Of a stretch of 64,000 nucleotides of DNA, positions 35,739 through 47,196 are shown piece after piece. The notes under the pieces are model-generated. The model did not search any database and was not told where the DNA came from. It was given only the letters and a program-made list of their open reading frames with translations. The first letter of the stretch is position 1; every line of letters begins with the position of its first letter. This stretch comes from Boswellia sacra (taxonomy: Eukaryota; Streptophyta; Magnoliopsida; Sapindales; Burseraceae): NCBI GenBank assembly GCA_013180625.2, contig SNVD02009106.1, positions 1 to 64,000 on the forward strand, given 5' to 3'. Made by a program: the position numbers and the translations under genes.

Positions 35739-37649
35739 TGTTAGCCCTAAGGCTACATGATAATTTTGATGATAACAATACACATTGATTAATTGAGATT
35801 TACTAACATGATTATTTATTTGCAAGAGTAAGATCATTGAAATAATTTTAAAATCAAGAAGAGGCTTATTAAAATGAAGTGTTGAAGTTAAGGAGAAGAC
35901 TACATGTTAAAGGCACCAAAGTTTAAGAACAAGGATTGACTCAAGGAATGTGACACATGAGCAATGTTCAATCAATTGGTCATATATATCTCTACAAATA
36001 TCCAAATGACGTGATTCTTGAGCCTTTGGAAAGCTTACTCAATTTATAACATTTCATATGTTTTAATGAAATTCAAATTTCAAGTGCAAGGTTGTCCAAA
36101 TCATCATGCAAGCTGAAAGACAAATGGAAGCAGCTGACATGAGCACCGAATACTCCTTTGGACATATCTTGAGCTAGAAAAATCAAAATGACTTGATTCT
36201 TACGGAATTGGAAAGATGACTTAATGAAGAACATTTCATATGTTTTGAAAAAATTCAAATTTCAAACAGAAGGCTGACATAATTGACATGCAATTCGGTG
36301 GACTGACACAAAGAAGAAAAATCAACTCACATGAGCACCGAATGGTGTTTTGGCCATATCTTAAGATAGAGATATCCAAATGCTTTGATTATTAATGTTT
36401 TGGAAAGATTATTCAAATATGCAGATCTTTCATGTTTTGAAGAAATTCAAATTTCAAACGGAAGGCTGACAGAATTATCATTCAATTTGGTGGACTGACA
36501 CAAGAAAGAAAAATCAAGCCACATGAGTACCGAATGGTGTTTTGGTTATATCTTGAGCTACAGATATCCAAATGACTTGATTCTTAATGCGTTGGAAAGC
36601 TTATTAAAATTTGAAAATCTTTTATGTTTTTCATATTTTCAAATTTCAAACAGAACATTGACAAAAATGGAAGACAAGATTACGGTTTTTATGGTGGGCA
36701 GAAAATTTGGAGTTGGTGTCTTCACTTGTTCAAGTTCATCTCATTTGCCTATAAAAGGAGCCATTCTCCCATGCATTCAAGAGGCAAGAGAAGCATTTTA
36801 TCAAGCAAAAAAAAAAAAACAAGAGAAATATCAAGTCTAGAGAGCTTTTATATTCTTTATCTACTCTTTGAAGAGAGTTGTACTTTTGTTGTAAAAATTT
36901 ACTTTGTTCTTTGTATTGTGGTGAGAGTGAGATCTTCTTGTAAAGGATAAAAGTTATCCTTGAGAGAACTCTTTCCTTGGTGAGTTTGTTTATCAAGAAG
37001 AACTCTTGGTGTGGTATTATCAAGAGTTGAAGAAAGTTGCCTTGGTGAGCTTGTTCATCAAGAAGAACTCTTGGTGTGGTGTTATCAAGAGTTGAAGGAA
37101 GTTGCCTTGGTGAGGTTGTTCATCAAGAAGAACTCTTGGTGTGGTGTTATCAAGAGTTGAAGGAATTGCCTTGGTGAGGTTGTTCATCAAGAAGAACTCT
37201 TGGTGTGGTGTTATCAAGAGTTGAAGGAAGTTGCCTTGGTGAGGTTGTTCATCAAGAAGAACTCTTGGTGTGGTGTTATCAAGGGTTGGAAGAAAAAGTC
37301 TTGGTGAGGTTGTTCATCAAGCAAGTTGTAAAGATTTCTACAACTTAGTGGAAAGCTTAGCTCGTGGAGCTAGGAGCCCGTGGACGTAGGCAAGGTTTGC
37401 CGAACCACGTAAATTGAGTTTGCACTCTCTCTATCCCTTTCCTCTTTACATTTACTTGCACTTGTGATTGTTCATTATTATTATTCTCTTGATTACATAT
37501 TTGATAACTTCTAATTTCATCTTCTTCACCTTTATTCTCAAAGAAAGAGTAAACTAATTTTGATCTTTCAAGAAAAGTTTTACAAATCCGTTTTGATAAA
37601 TAAAAACCCAATTCACCCCCCCTATTGGGTTGCCATACCTGGGTCAACA
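35739..37649 (+). repeat. Copia LTR 3 (1911 bp)
   Basis: TGTTAGCCC...GGGTCAACA, TATA at 36749-36758, and a 65-bp array at 36972-37321 (five units, one shortened by 1 bp, plus partial). It ends one base before the stop codon of the minus-strand copia element E. The flanking GCTAG does not repeat at the left edge of the array. Confidence 0.9.
36972..37321 (+). repeat. 65-bp tandem repeats in LTR 3, 5 units plus partial
   Basis: 350 bp, i.e. 5 x 65 + 26 minus one base lost at 'gaaggaattgcc'. The unit design is as in LTR1. Unit number matches LTR1 rather than LTR2. Confidence 0.85.
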
Positions 37650-37650
37650 G

Positions 37651-38469
37651 CTAGGTTCCATTCTCAGTTTCAGCAACAGTATCACTTCCAGTAATTAGCA
37701 CATTCTCAAATTCAGCAATTTGATTGGTAATTTGATTGATATGAGAATTCTTTACTTCAGTAGTGTGGGTAATCTTTCCAGGGTAGACAGCTAGCTTATC
37801 TCTGAGAAACTCAAACCGTACTCCAGTGAGTGACTTAGTTAGAATATCTGCATATTGAAACTCTGTTGATACATGCTGCACCCTTAATTGATTTGCCAAG
37901 ACTTTTTCTCGGATGAAATGCACATCAACTTCAATGTGTTTAGTTCGAGCATGGAACACAGGATTGGCAGCAAGAGATTCTGCCCCTTTATTATCACAAA
38001 AGAGAATTGGAGTATCTTGTAATTGAACACCAACTTCTTGTAATAGACTTTGTAGCCACAAAATTTCTGTTGCAGCAAGAGACATAGCTCTATATTCAGA
38101 TTCTGTAGATGATCTTGCAACAACCTTTTGCTTTTTAGAGCACCAATATATTAGATTTTCTCCAAAATACACACAACAACCTGAAGTTGATTTTCTATCA
38201 TCAAGAGAACTGGCCCAATCAGCATCACTATATCCAGTGAGAGTAAAAGATTCCATTGGCTTGAATAGTAAACCATAATGTGAGGTGCCTTTGATGTATC
38301 TCAACACACGTTTACAAGCTTGCCAATGTTTTACTGTTGGACACTGCAAAAACTGACTTAATTTGTTCACAGCAAAGGATATATCAGGCCTAGTCATGAA
38401 TAGATATTGCATAGCTCCAATTATACTTCGATACAAACTTGGCTGATCAAATTCTAAGCTATCATGCAT
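37651..38469 (-). pseudogene. Copia E: RNase H and C-terminal tail
   Basis: 272 codons from MHDSLEFDQPSLYRSIIGAM to the terminator. It has the RT connection (RPDISFAVNKLSQF), RNase H residues in GYSDADWASS, RSSTESEYRAM and FCDNKGAESLA, and the family end motif HVSTEFQYADILTKSL. It is preceded in frame by one TAG (after AKKI) that separates it from RT. RNase H removes the RNA strand during reverse transcription. Confidence 0.85.
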
Positions 38470-39382
38470 GTACCGTTTTGAATTAGCATCTAATGGTGAC
38501 TAGATTTTCTTGGCTCCAAACATATTACATTTTTTCAACAAGTCAATGGCATATTTGTTTTGTGTAAGAAGTAAGCTACCATTTGATCTAGTAACTTCAA
38601 AACCAAGAAAATAATTAACTGAACCAAGATCTTTGAGTGCAAATCTGTGATTAAGATCGAGAATTACCTGCTACACTTTAGCTTTATTGTTTCCAGTAAC
38701 TAGGATGTCATCAACATAGACCAAAAGTAACACAATTTGACCATCAGATTTGTAAACAAAGAGACTAGTGTCTGATCTGGATGGCATGAACCCCTACTGA
38801 AGCAAATCACCTTTGAGCTTATCAAACCATGCTCTAGGTGCTTGCTTTAAGCCATAAAGGGATTTATGAAGATGGCAAACAAAGTCAGGTTTGGAGGAAT
38901 CAACAAAACCTTCTAGCTGAGACATGCACACTATTTATTGTAAATACCCATTTAAAAATGCATTATTTACATCAACTTGTTTAATATCCCAACCCTTAGT
39001 AACAGCTAAAGAGAACATAACTCGGAGAGTAGAAGGCTTGATGATAGGACTGAATGTTTCAAAATAGTCAATCCCAGGAGTTTGTTGGAAACCTTTTGTA
39101 ACAAAGTCTGGCTTTATACCTCTCGATGGTGCCATCCGAATTATACTTAACTCTAAAAACCCATTTGTTGTCTACTATATGCATATCAGGAGTGGCAGGC
39201 ACTAAACTCCAAGTATTATTGCTTTGTAAAGCTTGAAATTCAGCTTGCATAGCAGTAAACCATTGAGGATTAGATAGGGCTTCTTGAACTGTTTTAGGTT
39301 CACTAGAGCTAGAGGATTCTACAGAAAGAGTAGCATTGTAAAGTTTGGGTTTAAAAATACCAGATTTTGATCTAGTGGTCAT
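38470..39382 (-). pseudogene. Copia E: reverse transcriptase with nonsense mutations
   Basis: The N-terminal part at 39382-39068 has VQEALSNPQWFTAMQAEFQA, KWVFRVKYNSDG and RYKARL. A frame change near 39110 joins it to 39135-38935 with FSPIIKPSTLRVMFSLAV and DVNNAFLNGYLQ. Stops follow after YLQ (about 38935), after GDLLQ (about 38794) and after KAKV (about 38672). The catalytic motif LLLVYVDDILVTGN is intact near 38715. Most lesions are point changes, so the copy decayed in place. Confidence 0.8.
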
Positions 39383-39670
39383 AGGATGAACATTGGAGGA
39401 TGGAGGATGTAAAGTAGAATTTGGTATATACTCAGCTGCCGGGAGAGAGGCAGTTGGAGAATAAGATTGTAAAGGAGAAGAAAAAGGTGAAACATTATCA
39501 GTATTTATAGCAGGAAAAGTGTTGTTTGTGATAGTATTTTGAGAAGATACTGGAAAAGAAAAAGGGAAAATCCAAGGACCAGATATTGGAAAGGAAGATG
39601 GAACAAATTTAGAGGAAGAAAGAAACTTACCAGTGTGAAATGGAAAAGAAGACTCATCAAATGCAACACT

Positions 39671-40576
39671 TTAAGCAATATAGATTCTGCCTGAAGAATG
39701 TAAACATAGATATCCTTTGTGGCAAGAACTATAGCCAAGAAAAACACAAGTGGATGTGCGAAAAGCAAACTTGTGTGAATTATAAGGCCTGAGATTAGGA
39801 TAACAGGCACAACCAAACACCTTGAGTGAACTGTAATTAGGAACAACATGAAAAAGAGTCTCAAATGGAGAGGATAATTGCAAAGAAGAAGTGGGTAACC
39901 TGTTAATGAGATAAACGGCTGTATGAAAGGCAAACCACCAAAAAGAGAGTGGCAGTGAGGCTTGAGCTAAAAGAGTAAGTCCAGTATTAACAATATGCCT
40001 GTGCCTTCTTTCTACAGCCCCGTTTTGTTGATTTGTATGTGGACAGGGGTGTCTAAACATGATTCCAAGAGTTTGAAAAAAAGAAGCAAGAGGCCTGTAT
40101 TCTCCACCCCAATCTGTTTGAAGGCACTTTAACTTTGTATTGAACTGCCTTTCAACTAATACAAGAAACTGCCTGAAAATGATTGGAACCTCAGCTTTTG
40201 ATTTCAAGGGATAAATCCAAATGTATTTACTAAAATCATCCACAAAAATCACATATTAAGTATAACATTCTACTGATTTTATTGGAGATGGTCCCCAAAC
40301 ATCAGAGAATACAATATCGAGTGGCACAGAAGATCTACTACAGGAGCTTAGATAAGAGGCATGACACATCTTGCCAACAACACAAGACTCACAAAAACAA
40401 TCACTAGAAGAAAAACACTTAAACAGTTGTGTAGAAGAAGCAATTCTGTGTAACACTTGACTATGTGGATGACCTAATCGCCTATGCCACAAAATTTGAT
40501 CATCAGTGGACTTAGAAGCAGATGAACACACAGCAACAGCAGCTGAACTTGGTTGCTTCACTAATGTAGAAAACAT
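39671..40576 (-). pseudogene. Copia E: gag-pre-integrase and integrase
   Basis: 40576-40256 has the zinc-binding LWHRRLGHPHSQVLHRI followed by CESCVVGKMCH, then LDIVFSDVWGPSP with the first catalytic Asp. A stop in 'CYT*YV' breaks the frame at 40256. 40252-39671 continues FVDDFSKYIWIYPL, LQTDWGGEYR with the second Asp, and QQNGAVERRHRHIV with the Glu, then FGCACYPNLRPYN. A TAA near 39673 precedes SVAFDESSF. The enzyme inserts cDNA into host DNA; this copy is broken. Confidence 0.85.
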
Positions 40577-40699
40577 AGAGATAGGTCTTGTGATAGTTAA
40601 TACAATAGAGGATGAATCAACTGCCCTTCTTGTTCTTGAATCTAATAACCAATAGAGTCCATCACTGAGAATACCTTCTAGAAGTAACTTCTTGGTGTT

Positions 40700-42115
40700 C
40701 TTGTCCTTTATAACACAACCAGTATCATGAAATTCAATGAGTACATTGTTGTCTTTAGTAAGCTAAGAAACACTAAGCAAATTCTTAGTAATTGTAGGCA
40801 CATATAGAATCTTGCTAAGTGTAAAACATGCCTCAGAATATGGTGTTGATAAAGTTCCAGAACCAATATAAGTAATAGGAAGAAGTGAACCATTACCAAC
40901 TTGAACAGATTTAGGACCAGTATAAGTGGTCTCAATTGCAAGCTTGCTCAAGTCTGAAGTGATGTGATCTATAGCTCCTGTGTCAAGATACCAAGAGGAA
41001 TCCTGAATTGTTGTTGGAGTGGCTACAAAGGCTTGAGGAGAAGACTGTGCTTGATGCTGATCTTGTGATTCATGTTGATTTGATTGAGTGCCTTGATAAC
41101 TAATGTCAAATCTATGATAGCATTTAACTGCAGTATGACCTTGCTTACCACATAATTGACAAGTAGGCTTATTAGAGAATCCTCTACCTTGAGATCTATT
41201 CCTGCCTCTGCCTCAAGAATTAGTATAGGAACCTTGTCTAAAATTGTGATTAGATTGAAAACCATGTTTAACTCCATAAGATTGATACTGAGATGACCGA
41301 TTTGCCAAATTAGCACTGGGATTCATATTAAGAGCCTGTGTAGAATTATATCTGTCAAGCCTCATCTCATAACTTTGAAGTTGATATTGAGCCTCTTCTA
41401 AAGTAATACTACTGGCTCTTGAGGTTAGATTGACAATAATAGCATCATATTCAGGACAAATACCATCAAGAATATGCAATAGCAAATCTGTATCTGATAT
41501 AGGATTACCAATAGCACTTAGAACATTTGCAACCTCCTTCATCTTAAGTATATATTCGGAAACAGTTAAGGCATCTTTTTTAGTATTTTGAAGTTGACAT
41601 TTCAAATGCATTGTTCTAGCTTTTGACTCAGTGTAAAACAATTTTTCAAGAACGTTCCAAACCTCCAAAGAAGTAAAGCTACGAACCACGTACCCATACA
41701 TAGATTCAGAAATTGAGGACGATAACCAGCTTAAGATGAATTGATCCATCCTTTTCCAAAGAAGATACTCTGGATTGATCTGATTTGAGACTTGATCAGC
41801 ATCTTGAGTAGATCTAACAGTACTCATTTGAGAAGGACAAACCTTGACTCCATTAACATAATCTTCAAGATTGAATGCTCTAAGTGTTGCTAGGATCTGA
41901 GTGCGCCAATAGCCATAATTATCTTTGTGAAGCTTGATTGGAAGGACAGTGGGAAGAGTTGTTGATAGTAGTGGACTCATCAAAGACGAGGAAGAAGAAG
42001 AAGAATTAGTTGCTGGATTTGTTACACCAGGATCTGAAGATACTGTGTTTCCAGGAAAAAAGACGTTTCTAGGAAAAGGAAAATTTCCTGGAAAATTACT
42101 CATAGGCTCTCCCAT
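40700..42115 (-). pseudogene. Copia E: gag and protease
   Basis: Gag starts at MGEPMSNFPGNFPF (42115). After a Ser-rich linker it has the conserved LPIKLHKDNYGYWRTQILAT, YLLWKRMDQFILSWL and TESKARTMHLKCQLQN blocks. A single TGA (after SYTNS, about 41214) interrupts the frame, which then continues GRGRNRSQGRGF, the CCHC knuckle CQLCGKQGHTAVKC and the protease WYLDTGAIDHIT (about 41000), to LYVPTITKNLLSVS (about 40763). The stop probably arose from an Arg codon (CGA to TGA). Gag packages the RNA; protease matures the polyprotein. Confidence 0.85.
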
Positions 42116-42125
42116 TTGGATCGAT

Positions 42126-42137
42126 GCTCTGATACCA
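42126..42137 (-). other. Primer binding site, initiator tRNA-Met (element E)
   Basis: The minus strand reads TGGTATCAGAGC, just upstream of gag. It is followed by ATCGATCC and the gag start. Confidence 0.8.
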
Positions 42138-42142
42138 AGCTA

Positions 42143-42336
42143 ACTTTAGTAAAAGGAATTCATTCTCATTTCTATATAGTCACAGAACCGATTACAGAAC
42201 AATATATATTTGGAAACTTTTATCAGTTGAGTTAACTAACTCTAACAATTAACTAACTATAACATAATACAGTGAAGTTACAAGAATACCCTTCATCTAC
42301 AATATTACAAAATTACCCCACACATCATTGCTAACA
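42143..42336 (-). repeat. Candidate 5' LTR of element E (about 195 bp)
   Basis: In element sense it begins TGTTAGCAATGATG (42336) and ends near TTTTACTAAAG. The terminal CA is not visible, so the inner boundary is approximate. CTATATAG near 42170 is a plausible TATA. Short LTRs fit small copia lineages. Without the 3' copy the call rests on TG, the PBS and position. Confidence 0.4.
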
Positions 42337-43203
42337 TGTATTATGGTTTCAGAGTTTTATCCGAGTATTTCAGAGTCCAAACATTCATAAGTGAATATAT
42401 ATTATGAGAAATATATATGTGTTCGATGTGTTTGTTGATGATATGCGGTTGTTGGTTTAAATATGTGGCGACTTATTTGTTATGGGCTGCATATATTATA
42501 TCTAAAGATTATTTTCTCTAATATTTATACCATCTCTTAACGGTATGCTCATCCTAGTAACCTAGGATTTGGTTATAATTACGTTGCAAATGGCCTTGTC
42601 ATTGTCACAGTTTTGTCTTTGAAATTAAACAAAATTTAGTCTATGCCATCTTCGTGCAGCTAACATAAGTATGAGGGTGGCATCGGTAAGGGAGGTTCAT
42701 TCAATTATTTTTTCCTTTTTGATGCTTTCCTAGCTGTTGCTTTAGCCGATTGCAATTTGTACGTGATCTGTTTATTATGTCTTCCACTTTTCTATATAGA
42801 CACATATCCTTCTCTGTGCTATCTACCACTTCTTTGTCAATTCCATTATCAGATGTTGTTGATGATATTCATGTATATGTTATCTAGATTGAATGATATG
42901 AGTATGATTAATTATGGTAAGCGCGATTGGATTTGGTGACATAAAATCATTACATAATCGGCACATCTTTCAATTCTATCTATGGTGAGGCATAGCTTTT
43001 CATGTATTGATTCGGTTCAATATTGATTATGGAACATAATGTAAGTATCCCTTTACCTAAACTTTATATGTATGATTGGGTTGTTTTCCAACACGGTGTT
43101 CTGATGGCGGATTTCAAAGGAGAACCAATTATCGCGAGTGATGATCGAGTGTTTTATTGTTGGTCATTTTTCAACACCATGTATTATACACTTTAACGAA
43201 TTT

Positions 43204-43409
43204 AGTGGCACAAAGATGCATATTCCCATGATGATAAAGCTCGGGATAATTTTTTCTTGAAAGATGAACAATATTGGAATACTCAAGAACCAGCATGTTC
43301 TCGCCACATATGGCATGGTACTGCAGTATCGAGTACATCAGAAGACGAAGAATATTTTTTCGATACTTTATCTCAGGCTGATGAAACTTCCTAATTTGAA
43401 GATGGAGGT
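43204..43409 (+). pseudogene. Exon-like fragment, unidentified
   Basis: An open stretch reads HKDAYSHDDKARDNFF, WNTQEPACSRHIWHG and SSTSEDEEYFFDTLSQADE, then a TAA, FEDG and a good donor-like GGAG/GTAAG. Amino-acid composition is balanced and acidic, unlike the surrounding AT-rich DNA. Upstream, 43090-43190 also reads plausibly (FQHGVLMADFKGEPIIASDD). I cannot name the family. It may be the residue of a host gene. Confidence 0.3.
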
Positions 43410-46353
43410 AAGTCTATGTTCAACTGTATGATATCTATTTGAATCACTATGTTATTGTGTTACCTTAAATATTTCGTTGTGCTTGCTCCTTAGCTTGTCC
43501 ACGTATTTTAATTACTTAATGAGTTCTAATTTATTGACAATTCAGATAACAGCCCATAACGCATCCAGTTAATTGCATGTTATGATAGATTCATTTCCAC
43601 TAAGGGGAATGCAGTAATCGATCCTCTTTTCTGTGGTGTTGCATTGCATATATAGATATGTTAAGTGGTCACAGTTTCAGATGTGAATGATGGATATATG
43701 TACTGTCAGCTTTATATAACAGTTATATATTGTACTTGTCCTCATCGGTCCATCCACTTTTGTTGTTTGGTCTTTTATTATGTATTTTTTAAATTTCCCC
43801 CTTATTTGCACGAATAGGATATGAGGAAAAAAAAATTAAAGCACATGTCTGAAGCATTAGATTATCATTCATTTGTCTTCCTCGATGCATTCTATAGCTT
43901 TTGTGTCTCCGCATGAATCTCTAGTAAGCTAAGCTTTGTCTATAGCTTTAGTTTTTTTGATGATCAAACTTTTGAATTTCTCATTATCAAAATGCCGTCA
44001 GATATTTTCCATTCAGATGCAGTATGGATCTACTGGTTGGTCTATAGGTGCTTCTTTGCCGGTTACTAAGGATAAGCGCATGATTGCTTGCAAAAGTTCT
44101 GTGATGGGAGTTTTATGAGATATTTACAATGAGTACTCCTTGTAATGCTGAAAGCAAAGAAATTTGCAAAGGAAGATAGAGCTAACAGACCACCAATTTT
44201 CTTGCTTTTCTTTTTTTCTTTTTTTCTTTTTCCTTCGCATGCAGAGATATCCATCATTCAATTCATTATAAAATTTTTCAGCTTTCTGTCTATATGATAT
44301 CAACAGTAAATGTGAAAGTATTAGGTTGGGCATACATTTGGAAGACAGAGCTTGGCTACGACAGTTGCCACTGTTACTAACATGACTTAATCTGGATAGT
44401 GCAATTGATAAATTTGTATGTCTGTTGAAGTTTCCTTTGGGCTCCGTTGATGTTGTGAAATAAATGATAGAAGCTTTGTTTTGCTTTTTTTTTTTTGTTT
44501 TTTAAGTTTGTTTGTTTGTTTGTTTTTTTTGTTATGGTTTTTTTAATTTTATTTTCACTTTAATTGTACAATTATTTTTTTATTTTTATTTTAGCTAAAT
44601 AAATGATAGAAGTTCTTCATCAAATTCCTCATCAACAATGGGGGTTATACAATTGAAGAAGAGACTTATGATGGCTTTTACAATGTGATTAAGAATTAGG
44701 ATTATACTAGACTAGCGAGTGCCATCCATAACAGAAAAGGTAAATGTTGGACTACCTTCGCTAGCATTAATAGATTAAATTTGTCCTATCCTATATTTTC
44801 ATTATGATAACATGGATTGTTTTTTTTTTCTTTTTAAAAATTGATTGTTTTTACTAAATTGCACACAAGTTGTCTCATCCCTCTGCAGATAATGAATATG
44901 TTGTATTTGTAAGAAAAAAAAGACTTAAAAGACTTTTCCTTTTTCATTACAAACAATCTGTCCTTAATCTATGATATCGTGCTGAATATGTGGACCGAAT
45001 GTTGCAAAGACCATACATTTGCGTTTCGGTATCACATTTTAGTGTTAGATATTCATTGCTTTTAGAGTTTATTGATATATTAAATTGTAAAAATTCCTAC
45101 CATGTACTTAGGATGAACTAACAGAATCAAGAGAGATGGCATTTAGAGAAAGTCACACAATCTTTATGTTGCAATATGTGCAAAGTATCTCTATTCCAGG
45201 AGACTCTTTATTTAAACTAAATACCAAGTTGATCCTAGATTATCAAGTAATTTGACAAATTTGTGTTCCCGAATTACCTGCATTAATGTATTTGAGTTGA
45301 AAAAAAATTAGATACACTTCTTCAGGAGCAGCCCACTTGCATCACTTCATTACAAAGGGTTTTGCAGTTGTAGGCTGTGGAGATAGAACAAAAAGGAACC
45401 CAACAGATATGTTTAAGAAGTATCAAAATTTCTAATTCCTTTAGGTTCAACTCTGTACCAAGACTGATGTTGCCAGACTAAATTCCAGGTCCTTACGATG
45501 AATCTTTGGTGACATCAACCATCTTCCAATCCAGCCATGGGGTTCACTTTGTAGACAAGTTGTCAGATCATAGCCATGCATTAGAGAAGAAAGTAGATCT
45601 TAAGTTAGGACAAAAAAATACGCAGTTTTCTAACATTTACCATCGACAGCCATGATAATATACCAATATAGCAGAGTTAAACATTTCAATCAGTTTAAAT
45701 TCCAATAATAATCCACAATCAGCATGTTATATACATAAATAGAACAATGATAATTTGCATCACATTATAAATTCTTGCTGCTTCTCGAGATAGCCAAAAG
45801 CATAAGACATTAACACTCCAAATCTCCAAAACCAGACTATAAATGCTATTAGGCTGTCATTCTATAACCAATGATGCTAGAGTTACAAATAATTATATAA
45901 ACTAAACTTTATTGATTGAAGTAACTTAAACTTAGTGGAAGAGTGACAAGAAAAGATAATTTAAAGTAAACCAAATTAGATGATGTGGAAATCATTAATT
46001 TCCCAAATCAACTTTCAAGCAGCATAACCACTTCTTTCATGCTTTACTTGTTCGCAGCTTCTATTAGAACCGCAAGCCAATGGATATACAGCTAAAAAAT
46101 GAAGAAAAAAACCTGAAACTTATGACACAACTTGAGCATCATAAAACTTGTGGGCAATGATGATTGTTTTTGGAAATGAGAAATCACACAAAAGCATCTG
46201 AGGGATGAAGTTGATAGATTGTAAGTAATGATATTAGTAATTAAAGAAGATAGTGCTCTTACAAAATTCATCAGAAACTAAATGTAAGAACATGGTAAAT
46301 TAGATACTTTTTTACATAGCTCAAATCATTTAACAAGTTTGCTTATTAGCTAG

Positions 46354-46419
46354 CCATTTTCTTCCAACGTTATGCTCTGTCTATTTCCATTTTCTTCCAA
46401 CGTTATGCTCTGTCTATTT
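46354..46419. repeat. Perfect tandem duplication, 2 x 33 bp
   Basis: The 33-bp unit, which begins CCATTTTCTTCCAACG and ends CTGTCTATTT, occurs twice with no differences (46354-46386, 46387-46419), so the duplication is recent. No gene is affected. Confidence 0.9.
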
Positions 46420-47196
46420 CGATGCTATCATGGGAAAAAGATAAAAAATAACTATATACCTCCTGATGGAACCTGGTCCAGAGCAGAATGCCAGGATACT
46501 CATGTTCCAGCCAATGTACAAAGCATCCTTTTTTTTATAACATTTTCAATAGTAACATCCTCGTCACTGCATATTTCAAGTTCTAGTGCCGAAGCTTTTT
46601 TAATGTTGGACTACATTTTCCAAATGTATGTGCAATGATTCAGTAAACCTCTTAAACCTTCGATGGAACTTGAAAGGAAAAGCCAATATTAAACAAGCTT
46701 TCTAAGAAAATTTTAGAGTGAACCGCAATCTTGTATTATTTTCTTGAAAATGAATATTAAATGACTATATTATAAATTTAAGGTTTTATAACCGCATCTG
46801 AAGTAAGGCAGATATTTGGAGACGTAATGTAGTTGCCTTTGATTTATATTACATATCTTCTTGTGAGTAATTGAAAATCATATAAGGAATCATCGCACCA
46901 TCGAGGTATGCTTGATTTTGAATTTGCTGATTTGCTATCGCCAAACAATTGATTTCTTGTTGTCCTTTTGATGTGAATATACGAGATTGGCGTCTGGGCC
47001 ATGTTGATAACCCTCGGCTTTCCTGGTTCACTCCAAAGGCCCTTTTATAATTTCATAAATATCACATGGGCTACTTTTGTTCTTTATAGGGTTAGGGTTT
47101 TGGGGGTTGGTGGTGGTGTGTGGAGGAGAAGAAGGGGATGGATGTTAGAGATTTGCCCTAAGAGTATAGATATTTTTTTTAATTTTTTTTGTAACA

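Larger units (their letters stand above)
23196..37649 (+). mobile_element. Ty1/copia (SIRE-like) three-LTR array
   Basis: Three related LTRs (23196-25111, 28868-30699, 35739-37649) alternate with two internal regions in the same direction. Each LTR starts TGTTAGCCC and ends GGGTCAACA. After LTR1 and LTR2 comes a PBS, TGGTATCAGAGC, matching initiator tRNA-Met. Polypurine tracts precede LTR2 and LTR3. RT has [10 protein letters not shown], and the gag/pol layout resembles the SIRE lineage. The bases flanking the array (CTTAA left, GCTAG right) do not form a target duplication. The arrangement is what LTR-LTR recombination between two insertions would leave. Both internal regions carry many lesions. 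Confidence 0.85.
37650..42336 (-). mobile_element. Ty1/copia element E, 3' LTR missing
   Basis: A minus-strand copia element, unlike the array in sequence. It has a short candidate 5' LTR (about 42143-42336), PBS TGGTATCAGAGC (42137-42126), then gag, protease, integrase, RT and RNase H down to a stop codon at 37653-37651. LTR3 of the array follows directly, so E's polypurine tract and 3' LTR are gone. Several single nonsense mutations interrupt an otherwise full-length polyprotein. The short LTR and gag style suggest the Ale/Retrofit group, with moderate doubt. Confidence 0.8.
42337..47191. other. Mostly non-coding DNA between elements E and B
   Basis: T-rich stretches dominate (for example 44205-44235, 44490-44575). 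I see no complete gene. One exon-like open stretch is listed separately at 43204-43409. A minus-strand ORF at 46849-47031 has no recognisable domain. Confidence 0.45.

Noticed and set aside
39505..39933. 142-codon minus-strand ORF rich in Leu/Phe in element E
   Set aside because: It is a shifted reading of the integrase C-terminal and linker region already accounted for by the true pol frame.
40708..41316. Leu-rich ORFs at 40708-40941 and 41023-41316 as separate proteins
   Set aside because: They are out-of-frame shadows of the gag-protease reading with CQLCGKQGHTAVKC and LDTGA.
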